Source: CAYNNP01 sp964398215 (GTDB taxonomy: Bacteria; Planctomycetota; Planctomycetia; Pirellulales; Pirellulaceae). From it: DNA of 29,128 nucleotides. Location: the NCBI GenBank assembly GCA_964398215.1, contig CAYNNP010000055.1, positions 1 to 29,128 of the forward strand, given 5' to 3'. A program made the translations under genes and the position numbers. Shown here one piece after another: positions 16,764 through 25,189 of this stretch (the first letter of the stretch is position 1; every line of letters begins with the position of its first letter). Below the pieces are notes generated by a model, which saw nothing but the letters and a program-made list of their open reading frames with translations, was not told the origin of the DNA and did not search any database.

Positions 16764-19700
16764 TCAGTTAGCCTGCTTGGACCGCTGACTCCGTCGACTG
16801 GATGCCTTTGGGCTAGACAAAGACTCCGTTTTCACTTTTGCGCCAAAAGACTCTAGGGCCTTGATCACAGACGCACCGCTGACATCGCCCGGCAATTGAA
16901 GGACTTGATATTCACCCGCGGTCTTGGCAGCCTGGTCCAGTTGGTCGATGGTATCGCAAACAAGGTCCATTAAAGGTTCGCCTTCGGCACTGACTAGAAT
17001 CGTGTTGCCAACCGGGTCAACACCCAAGGCAAGCTTTCCTTTGAATGAGAAATTGGAACCACCGCCTTGATTTCCATTTTTTTGATCCGTCAGACCGCTC
17101 CCATTTCCATCGCGGTTACGAGGAACGTCTTTGCGTTTATCATCTCCGCCGCCTCCCTGATTCTGCGAACCCTTGCGGAATGATTTGTCGTTGCTGGAAA
17201 GTATATCGCGGTAAGCTTCTTTGACCGTCTCCGTAATCACCTCCGCTTTTCCATACTTGAGTGACACAAGCCGCATGAAACGCATCTTGCGTTGATTGAT
17301 CGGTTCAGGAATATCCCACAACTCAATCAACTCTGCGATCGTACGAAGCTGTTCACTCGTAGATCCGCTAACAACAATTGTGTTGGTGTCCGGATCGTCA
17401 ATGAAACGCAGACGATTCCCGCGGCCAAGTCCTGATGGCCCATCGTCGCTTTTGTCGTCGATGTCAAAGTACCATCGATAAAAGTCGTCCTCTTTGTTGT
17501 CGCCATCATCATCATCACTCTTGAAGTAGTCTTCAAGATTTAAACGCACCCAGTAAGACGAAGCATGTTCAATCTTGAAAACATGATAAGGTCGCTTGGG
17601 CGGTTTCATTCGCAGCATCAGCGTCTCCAGGCGATCAAGCGCCTTGGTGTTTGACGAAGACAAAACAAGGTTCCCGTTCTCATCGATCTCGATACGAATT
17701 TTGGAGCTGGCCGGCGATTTTGATTCCGGTTTCTTTTTGCCCATGTCGGGCCGAAAGATACGATCAAAATCTTGTGCTGATTGAATTTTTTGTGGTGGCT
17801 CGGTCGGTAACTCGGGATCAATTGGTGGCTGGGCAACCGTAAGATGCCTTGTTGGGAGATCGGTTTGAGTGATGTCGTCAGCCTCGACCTTGATTGGCTG
17901 GTTCTTCTGCCCTTTCATCGCATCTTCTTTTTCTTTCTCTCGCTCTTTCTTTTTCTGCTCCTGAAACTCCTTGATCGGATCTTTGAATTGGTCCTGGCCG
18001 GGGATTTCCAATTTGCTATCGGGAGAAATCCGATTCCACTGCTTTTGCAGTCGCTGAAGGTACTCAAAAGTCTCGGGTGTTGCTGAAGCGTCAATCACTC
18101 GGGTTGTTCGGGCACTGCCGCCTGGTGGTGGAAGCTCACCCAACTTGACCAGCAAGTTTTGTACCTGATCCATCTCTTGCTTGTTTGCCCACAAAAGCAC
18201 CTGCCGAAAACGCGCATTTGCGGCAACGCGAAACTCATCCGTTTCCTTGTCATCCTCCGAGTCGTCGTACCACCAGCTTCGACGGCGTGACGAATCATCG
18301 TCGGAATCTTTTTGGCCCATCAAAAATGCAATCGATTCAGCAACTTCATTGGCATCCAAACGCCGCAATTGCAAAACTTCCAAGCCACGTGGCCCCGTAT
18401 CCAAGCGGTCAATCAGCCGCTGAATGATGTAGCGATCAGCCGCACTCGCAGAAACGATCAAGGCATTATTGTCTTCGTCCGGACGAACCTTGCTGGTTGG
18501 CTCCAGAACATTCATTTCGCCAATGATCTCCATCAGTTTTTCTGGATCAAGCGATTGCAGTTGAAAAACTTGGATTCGAGATTCAGCATCGGCTAACGAA
18601 ACCAATGTATCAGTCGGGACATCAATGCGTTTTAAAAACTCCATGGCAACGGCGGCCCGGTCTTTGGGCGCCCGGACGATGATCGAATTTTGTCGCGTGT
18701 TGGCAACAATCGAGATCGACTCCGATTTCTTTTGAGTCTTTCCTTGTGATTGCTGCTGCAAACGCATCATCATCTGCATCTGCTGCGTTGTCATCGGTCC
18801 TGACTTTTTCTTTTCAACACCCAAGAACTCTTCAAGCATTCGTTTGGCTTCGATCGCACCCAAATATCGAAGCTTGAATTCCGGAGCGAGCGCTTCTACG
18901 TTCGACGAATCGAGTTCCTGGTCTAAAAGTTTGGCAACGTGTCGAAGGTTGATCGCTGAATCCATCGCTTCGATACGGTTCGTTGTTGCGAGCGGCGTCA
19001 GGCGTCCATTCGTACTGATCATGCCGGCCAACTCCACCGAAAGCGGCTGGGCCGATAACCAGCCAACATCAAATGACGTGCGTACAAAAGTGTGTGGTGA
19101 AAGATCCGCCAGTTCTTGTTGTGCAACACGGCGCACCATGGCAGGATTGATTGCCTTGCACGAGACAATGGTCATGCCCCCGTCAAGTTCCAGTATCGTG
19201 TAGCCGCGCGCAAGTAAATGTCGATTGAACAGATCTTTGGTCTCAGCCACCGTGTAGCGACCAGGCGACGCTAAGTTGACTTTATCTGCAGGCAATTCCA
19301 GCCAGTCCAGAGGTTGGCCGGAAATATCAGAAAGCCACTGGACAAGCTGGACCCATGGTTGATTCCGAAACTGAAAAGCGACTTTACCATCTTTACCAAC
19401 TTCGGCCTTCAGCTCCGATGGATCTGCTTTCGCACCATCGATATCCTCTCGTCGAATGACCGTCGGCTCAGGAGGCTCTTCGTCGCCTTTTGTTTCACCC
19501 TCTTTTCCATCTTCGCCTTCACCTTCACCTTCACTTTCGCCATCACCCTCTTTTGCCTCGGCGGCGGCAGCAGCAGCGGCGGCTNNNNNNNNNNNNNNNN
19601 NNNNNNNNNNNNNNNNNNNNNNNNNNNNNNNNNNNNNNNNNNNNNNNNNNNNNNNNNNNNNNNNNNNNNNNNNNNNNNNNNNNNGCGGCTCCGTTGACCA

Positions 19701-19809
19701 TAATCGTCATCGGCTTGCCATCGGGACCGATCACAACCACAGGTGTTTGAGCCAGCGCAAACGCTGACGAAAGTAGAAGCGCGACTAACGCAATTGAAAT
19801 CCGGAACAC
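16764..19809 (-). CDS. Secretin N-domain repeat protein without barrel (interrupted by gap)
   Basis: The gene spans the 100-N gap. It starts at a GTG at 19809 with AAGG 6 nt upstream and a signal peptide (ISIALVALLLSSAFALAQ). After the gap the same strand is open from 19583 to the stop, so the apparent TTG start at 19295 is only an internal codon. Visible length is about 980 residues. Next to the gap comes an Ala- and Gly/Glu-rich linker, then an N0/STN-like domain (VAFQFRNQPWVQLVQWLSDI, about 19416-19357). About six NolW/secretin_N-type modules follow, recognised by L-x-x-L-D-x-x-[EK] helices and strands such as NALIVSASAADRYII, NSIIVRAPKDRAAV, NTIVVSGSTSEQL and NTILVSAEGEPL. Between them are charged linkers (KKKEREKEKEDAM) and a Gln/Met-rich insert. 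The C-terminus ends in a basic tail with no secretin beta-barrel. Its role is unknown; an envelope ring or scaffold is an inference. Confidence 0.8.
19585..19684. other. Assembly gap of 100 N within a coding region
   Basis: The gap falls in an alanine-coding GCN-repeat tract: both flanks read GCC/GCT/GCG codons on the minus strand. The frame entering from 19809 and the frame leaving at 19583 do not match across exactly 100 bases, so the number is a placeholder. If the flanks are one gene, the true gap length should be a multiple of three. Confidence 0.95.
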
Positions 19810-19957
19810 GCTTAACCTTGAAATGGCTAGTGAAAATTATCAGCCATTCATTATGAGCCGCCAGCGTGATGTTTACAAACGCTTTGTCGTGCCGATTTTC
19901 TTCTGCTTTTCCCTAGAATTTTAGATAGATTCGGAGAACCGTTAAATATGCCGGGAA

Positions 19958-20986
19958 TTACTTCCAACGATCCTTTTTCGGAATGAAGGCATCCAGGACA
20001 CCTAGCCTTGTGCCGTCGGTTTTCTCTGCAAATTGGTAACCAATTTCGGCGATTTTATCTGCAGCTTTTTGCAAAGGTTCTTTGTTATTGAGCTTCAACG
20101 CCACGGACGAATACACACGTACGACTTCCAAGACGAATGGATCTTTGGTTTTCGCCGCGACACTCTTTAGTCGTTTGGCAGTCCGGTCAGCTCGTTTGGC
20201 AACCGTGAGGCCAAACTTTGCTTTCTGAGTAGCAGTCGCTGTTGCTCGCAACGAAGCTTCCAGTTCCGCGATCATTCCTGCAACAAACATGACTCGATTG
20301 CGAGCAGGTGTGCTTTCTTGATTGACCCTTCCATCAGATCGAATGAAATTGTGTCGAACAGTGCCCTGGCTCCATGCAACGAACTCAAAATCCAAACTAC
20401 CAACACTATGTCCGCCGACGTTTACAAGCTCTTCGTCTGCCGTCGTATGGCAGCGCAAACAACTCTGAGCGACCAAGTACACATTCAAAGGATTTCGCAT
20501 TCCAGCGGCAACACTTTTTTGCAATCGCATTTCGCGATGCGCTGGTGATTCGGTTGTGCGGGTCACATGTTGCCCGCCGTAGTCATGATGAATGTCCAGC
20601 CAATCCTTTGCGGCGCCATGACAAGATTCGCAAGAAATGCCTGCGACTACGTGGGGCGAAGCACTGCCCACTTCCGTCTGTTGCGTGTAGTGACAATTCA
20701 CACAGCGACCATCATGTTTAATGGAGCTTAGGCCCAGCTTCGAAGCGATCTGTTTCGCTTCTGGCCTGCGATGCAAGTGGTCAAAAGTTTTAGCGTGAGG
20801 CGTGGCTTGCCAAACCTTCATCTCGGCTGCGTGACATTTCACACAGGTATCGTTTCCAACAACCTTGGCTGGGTTCGCTGGTTTCGCACGCTGCAACGCC
20901 GCAGGGGACTGCGAAACGGTTGATGCAACGGAAAGCGTCCCTGCTACTAAACCAAAGAATGCTACTGCAATCACACGACTGGACAT
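19958..20986 (-). CDS. Secreted tetrahaem cytochrome c (cytochrome c554-like)
   Basis: A 342-residue exported protein. The start is the ATG at 20986, with GGAG 6 nt upstream and a clean signal peptide (SSRVIAVAFFGLVAGTLSVAS); the open frame reaches 21058. Four CxxCH haem-attachment motifs are present: CVKCH (48-52), CVNCH (95-99), CESCH (119-123) and CLRCH (176-180). Additional His residues (PHAKTFDHLH, HHDYGG, GGHSVG) could be distal ligands. Spacing and context resemble the cytochrome c554/c-prime group, periplasmic electron carriers or oxidoreductases. The C-terminal ~140 residues are helical and haem-free (NRVMFVAGMIAELEASLRAT onward). The redox partner and reaction cannot be inferred. 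The gene lies 129 bp after the c-di-GMP regulator on the same strand and may or may not share its transcript. Confidence 0.87.
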   Translation of the reverse strand: MSSRVIAVAFFGLVAGTLSVASTVSQSPAALQRAKPANPAKVVGNDTCVKCHAAEMKVWQATPHAKTFDHLHRRPEAKQIASKLGLSSIKHDGRCVNCHYTQQTEVGSASPHVVAGISCESCHGAAKDWLDIHHDYGGQHVTRTTESPAHREMRLQKSVAAGMRNPLNVYLVAQSCLRCHTTADEELVNVGGHSVGSLDFEFVAWSQGTVRHNFIRSDGRVNQESTPARNRVMFVAGMIAELEASLRATATATQKAKFGLTVAKRADRTAKRLKSVAAKTKDPFVLEVVRVYSSVALKLNNKEPLQKAADKIAEIGYQFAEKTDGTRLGVLDAFIPKKDRWK

Positions 20987-21115
20987 TTCATACTCCACCG
21001 ACCGAAGTCGATTCAACTGGCACAATGTGCGGTCAGCTACGTAGAACCACACCATCATCCAACCCTAGGTCAGGAAATGGTCGTGGGAGATGAAATTTCT
21101 TCTACTATCCGGGCT

Positions 21116-23086
21116 TCACAGAGCCGAGGAATCTTGGGAACCAATAGGCGAGGCGCCCATTTCAAGGTTTGGAAAGCTCGCATTCAGTTTTTGCAAACCG
21201 ACACTCTGATGTGGATTCTCGATTAGCTCGCGAAGTTCGGATAGCGAAACGGGTGGCGAGAACAAATAGCCCTGAGCTCGGTCACATTGCCAGAGTTTCA
21301 AGAGAGCCAATTGTTCTTCGCTCTCCACACCCTCGCAAACGAGCATCGAGTCCAATTGGTGCGTCAAATTGATCAATGATTGCAGAATCACTTGGTTCCG
21401 CGTGTCATTTGTGATTGCCGATGAAAAGCTGCGATCAATCTTTACCGCTTCGATGGGATAATCTTTAAAGCACGCCAAAGATGAATTGCCTTTTCCAAAG
21501 TCGTCAATGTGAATTCCAATTCCACTTTGGTGCAGTTGAAGCATGGTTTCAATCGAACGTGACTTGTGCCTTGGGTCACCAGATTCGCCCATTTCCAGCT
21601 TTAAAGCCGAACGATCAAAGTTCGTTTTCTGTATCAAGTCTTCCAGCCGCGATGCGAAAAACGGATCGCTCAATTGCCGGCTCGATACATTGACAGCAGC
21701 ATAAATATCTCGGTTGATTTGGCTTGACAGTGAATTCAGCATCCCGCCAAATTCCCGCATCGTGTTTTCTAGCACCCATTCGCCCAAGTCTTGGATCAAA
21801 CCAATCTCTTCTGCAATTGGAATGAACTCTCCTGGTGGAACGTTTCTGCCGTTGGACTCCCAACGGATCAAAACTTCCACACCCGCGATTCGCGAATCAT
21901 GAAGATCAATGATCGGTTGATAATGCAACTCGAATAGATCGTTCTTCAATGCTTGACGCAGTTCCGTTTCCAGAGTGTGGCGTGTAACCGCCGCATCGTG
22001 CATTGTTTGATCGAAGACAGCGACTTGCCCTTTGCCAGAATTTTTGGCGCGGTACATCGCAGTATCAGCATTTCTCAAAACATCATGAGCATTGTTGACT
22101 TCGGTCGAGATGTAAGCAACGCCTACGCTGGTGCCAACATTCACCATTCGATCGCCAAGATGGAATGGCTCTGCGATTCGTTTCACGATTCTGCGAGCTA
22201 CTTTCAGTGCGTCTTCTCGTGAGCGCAACTGTTCTAGTAGCACGACAAATTCGTCGCCACCCAGTCGAATCGTTTCTTCGCCTGCACGATTTCCGCGAAC
22301 GCTGTCCTGCAATCGCCGGGCAACCTGATTCAACAAATCGTCGCCAGCGCCGTGTCCCAAGCTGTCGTTGATGACTTTGAAGTTATCCAAATCCAAAAAC
22401 AGGAGTGCTGATTCATGTTCTGATTCTGGATCGTAGTTGGCCAGTATCGAATCAAGCTTCTGAAGAAGGTAGGGCCGATTGGGTAGCGAAGTGAGAGCGT
22501 CACGATGCGCGATACTACGCAGCTCGACCTCTGCCGTTTTGCGCCGCTCGACTTCCCTGCTCAAAGTATCCATCTTTTTCGTTTGTTCAGCAGACAACCG
22601 CCATTTCTCGCTCAGCGCGAGCGCCGCTTGCCATGCTTCGTTTGCCTCGAATGGCTTGCGTAGCAACAGTAAACGATCGTTGTAGCCGAGTGTCTCCATC
22701 ACTTCATCCCAAGTGTGGTCACTGTGTGCGGTACAGATCACGACTTGGATTCGCGGGTCTATTTCCCAGATCCGTTTCGTTGTTTCCAGTCCGTCAATCC
22801 CGCCGGGCATTCGCATGTCCACAAACGCAACTGCGAATGCCTGTCCAGCTTGGCATTCCTGGACCAATTCGATCGCTTTCTCGCCACTGTTCGCGTGGGT
22901 CAAAGAAAACACTGGCCGCGGGACACTGTTACTGGAAGGTTGGTCAATGCCGTCATCCAAGAACTCTGACTCGAATGCTGCCAGACTCTCATCCTCGTCG
23001 ATGCATTCCGTGAAGATACGACGAAACGTATCGTGGATGTGATGCTGGTCATCGACAATCAGAACATTGCGTAATTCGTTGCTCAT
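21116..23086 (-). CDS. Response regulator with REC, GGDEF and EAL domains
   Basis: A 656-residue c-di-GMP enzyme. REC domain, residues 6-155: acidic pair D12-D13, phospho-acceptor D90 (AFVDMRMPGG), T119 and K144; it contains a ~25-residue insertion around 35-60. GGDEF domain, ~192-360, with an intact GGDEF at 276-280. The inhibitory I-site, normally RxxD, reads RAGE (267-270), so product inhibition may be weakened. EAL domain, ~372-625: signature E-V-L (404-406), N466, E498 and E501, D528-D529, K549, E585/E588 and Q605 are all present, so phosphodiesterase activity is expected. The protein may make or degrade c-di-GMP depending on phosphorylation. It overlaps the upstream kinase gene by 4 nt (ATGA), which marks it as the cognate regulator. 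Confidence 0.95.
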   Translation of the reverse strand: MSNELRNVLIVDDQHHIHDTFRRIFTECIDEDESLAAFESEFLDDGIDQPSSNSVPRPVFSLTHANSGEKAIELVQECQAGQAFAVAFVDMRMPGGIDGLETTKRIWEIDPRIQVVICTAHSDHTWDEVMETLGYNDRLLLLRKPFEANEAWQAALALSEKWRLSAEQTKKMDTLSREVERRKTAEVELRSIAHRDALTSLPNRPYLLQKLDSILANYDPESEHESALLFLDLDNFKVINDSLGHGAGDDLLNQVARRLQDSVRGNRAGEETIRLGGDEFVVLLEQLRSREDALKVARRIVKRIAEPFHLGDRMVNVGTSVGVAYISTEVNNAHDVLRNADTAMYRAKNSGKGQVAVFDQTMHDAAVTRHTLETELRQALKNDLFELHYQPIIDLHDSRIAGVEVLIRWESNGRNVPPGEFIPIAEEIGLIQDLGEWVLENTMREFGGMLNSLSSQINRDIYAAVNVSSRQLSDPFFASRLEDLIQKTNFDRSALKLEMGESGDPRHKSRSIETMLQLHQSGIGIHIDDFGKGNSSLACFKDYPIEAVKIDRSFSSAITNDTRNQVILQSLINLTHQLDSMLVCEGVESEEQLALLKLWQCDRAQGYLFSPPVSLSELRELIENPHQSVGLQKLNASFPNLEMGASPIGSQDSSAL

Positions 23087-24945
23087 GGCATCACCGCCTG
23101 TAAGTTAGGTGATGCTGACTGACCAACGTCGCTTTTGGCAGAGGGAAGCGTCAGTACAAATGAGGAACCAAGTCCTGGTCCATCGCTACTGGCGCTGATG
23201 CTTCCGTTCATCTTCTTCATCGCAATCGCACAGAAATGCAATCCGAGTCCGCTGCCAGAACTTTTGGTGGTGAAGTGTGCTTCAAAGATTCTGTCGAGTG
23301 TTGCACGGGACATTCCGCAGCCAGAATCAACAAACGAAATCTGAATATTATCGTCAACACGTTTTGCGTTGATCGCCACCCGACGGTTCTCGCATTCCCC
23401 GAAGGCTTGACGTGCATTGCCAATGATGTTGATCACGATCTGCAGTAGCAGTGAGCGGTCGGTGTTGACGTTAAGGCCTGAATCGGAATCAACGGTGACT
23501 TCGATCTGTTCCGCGTCCAAGCGTGCTTGGCAGCATGCGACCGCTTCATGCAAAACTTTGCCGACTGCGAACTGCGTCTCATTGATTGTATTGATGGCAT
23601 GACGTCTTTGGTCGCGAACAACATCGTGGATATGCCGCAAATTGTCGCCAAGCGTTGAAACCAGATCAGTCAATTCATCGCGATCGCTATGCAGGCGACA
23701 GGCCAGTTTGTCCAAGTAACCAGGGGCTGCTTGAAGGAATCTGTCGTCGTTGTTGGGGTCTTCCAAACGACTAGCGAGCTTCGTCAGCGGCTCGATTCGC
23801 AACCCTTCGATTCGTCGCCCAGTTGTATCGAGCAGGCTGTTTACGTTCGTCAGAACATTGCCAATGTTATGAATGACAGTGTCCGCGACCTGGCTCATTC
23901 CAGCGGCGTGAGACGCGTCTGCTAGTTGGTTTTGGGTGTCGGCGAGATTTTCTGTCATCCGTTGAAACGCGCCCGCCAAGTCACCAATTTCGTCGCTTCG
24001 GTTCATTTCTAGCGGCGTACCATCAAGACCTTTGACAGCGATTCGTTCGGTGTGTTTTCGGATCTCGTTCAGCGGAGCGATGATGATTCGTTGTAGCAAG
24101 AGTAACAAGAACACCATTGCAGCAGTTGCGCTCATGATGAACAAGTTTCTGGCTAAGTCAGTCGTCTTTTTGGAACGTTGAGTGATGTCGCGAGGGGCTT
24201 GCATGAAAACATTTGCGATTGGCACGCCAGCCGAATTTCGGAGCGGTGTCTCTACCACAAGGGTTGAATCGCTGGCTTCCCAGACAATGGGCGATTTCGT
24301 TTTCGTTCCGCCGTTTCGAAACATTTGAATCGAAAATTCGATTTGCGTTTGACGTCGAATTTGGTCGACAAGTTCGTGATCTATCGCGCGACCGATGATC
24401 AGCATTCGACTCGCCTCTTTACTTTCCGATTGGGTGCCAACCACCATCATCAGACTACGGCTCGGTAGTCGGATGATTGTGCGAAAGCTGCCATTGGAAT
24501 TCTCGATTTCCTGCGACACGAGAGACTTCAAATGTTCTTGATCGCTTTCGCAAATCATTTGCTCGTGGCCAGACCAATCCCATTGGTTATCGTTCATCAC
24601 TGCAATCCACGAATATTTCATCGCATCGAAATCTTTCGTGATGATGTCATGCTTTTTCGCGTTGCTCAATGAAGGGCGTTTAGCAAGGTGCTGGCTAATA
24701 TCCTGCAAATGCTCCGACTCAACATCCAAAGCCGCAATGATTCGCTTGGAGTCACGAATCGCGCCGGAAGTTTCCAGGCTCTCGAATCCGGGCAGGATGA
24801 CTTTTTGCCGAACACACTCGTCGACGACAATGAAAATCAAGAACAAACCAACCAGCGCGAGAACGAGCTTGCTGCGCAGCGAGCGCCGATGTCCGTTAGC
24901 CGGACTATCGCTTTGGTCTGTTTGAGATCCTGTTGATGAACGCAT
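23083..24945 (-). CDS. CHASE4-HAMP sensor histidine kinase
   Basis: A 620-residue membrane sensor kinase. TM1 is at ~27-43. Residues ~50-200 form an extracytoplasmic domain matching CHASE4 (ILPGFESLE, RDSKRIIAALDVESEHL, DFDAMKYSWIAVMND). TM2 is at ~267-288 and HAMP at ~286-340 (IIAPLNEIRKHTERI, SDEIGDLAGAFQRM). The phospho-acceptor helix reads MSQVADTVIHNIGNVLTNV with His359. This HNIGNVL form differs from the usual H-E-[IL]-[RK]-[TN]-P-L box but recurs in a subset of kinases. The HATPase domain has the N box (INIIGNARQAF), D540-S-G-C-G and GSGLGLHFCAI. CHASE4 ligands are unknown. The ATG at 24945 is the start, and the stop overlaps the regulator gene by 4 nt. Together they form a two-component system acting on c-di-GMP. 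Confidence 0.93.
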   Translation of the reverse strand: MRSSTGSQTDQSDSPANGHRRSLRSKLVLALVGLFLIFIVVDECVRQKVILPGFESLETSGAIRDSKRIIAALDVESEHLQDISQHLAKRPSLSNAKKHDIITKDFDAMKYSWIAVMNDNQWDWSGHEQMICESDQEHLKSLVSQEIENSNGSFRTIIRLPSRSLMMVVGTQSESKEASRMLIIGRAIDHELVDQIRRQTQIEFSIQMFRNGGTKTKSPIVWEASDSTLVVETPLRNSAGVPIANVFMQAPRDITQRSKKTTDLARNLFIMSATAAMVFLLLLLQRIIIAPLNEIRKHTERIAVKGLDGTPLEMNRSDEIGDLAGAFQRMTENLADTQNQLADASHAAGMSQVADTVIHNIGNVLTNVNSLLDTTGRRIEGLRIEPLTKLASRLEDPNNDDRFLQAAPGYLDKLACRLHSDRDELTDLVSTLGDNLRHIHDVVRDQRRHAINTINETQFAVGKVLHEAVACCQARLDAEQIEVTVDSDSGLNVNTDRSLLLQIVINIIGNARQAFGECENRRVAINAKRVDDNIQISFVDSGCGMSRATLDRIFEAHFTTKSSGSGLGLHFCAIAMKKMNGSISASSDGPGLGSSFVLTLPSAKSDVGQSASPNLQAVMP

Positions 24946-25121
24946 TTGCAGCGGAATTTACGTGAATATGAAGCCCACGCTGAATCCTACGATTGCCTCG
25001 CGATCCCAACCGAGAAAGCATAACGAAATGATGCACCCGAGTTGTTGCGACAACAGGTTGTGACGAATTTTCAGGCTGTCATGGGATTTGCGTAATTCAC
25101 TCTCTACCAATCAGCACGATT

Positions 25122-25139
25122 GCGCAAGCGAACTTGCGC
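25122..25139 (-). terminator. Hairpin after the Ser/Thr kinase gene
   Basis: GCGCAAG and CTTGCGC form a perfect 7-bp stem with a 4-nt loop, TTCG when read on the minus strand. It begins 50 nt beyond the stop of the kinase gene at 25190 and lies upstream of the histidine kinase gene. There is no T-run, so it may terminate in a Rho-dependent way or stabilise the 3' end of the kinase transcript. Confidence 0.4.
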
Positions 25140-25189
25140 TTCAATACCCCCGTGTAACTGTACAGACGACTACTCCGCGAAAAACAGTT

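Noticed and set aside
19456..19767. Plus-strand frames running through the N gap
   Set aside because: They exist only because N is read as open sequence; the minus-strand secretin-like gene explains both flanks.
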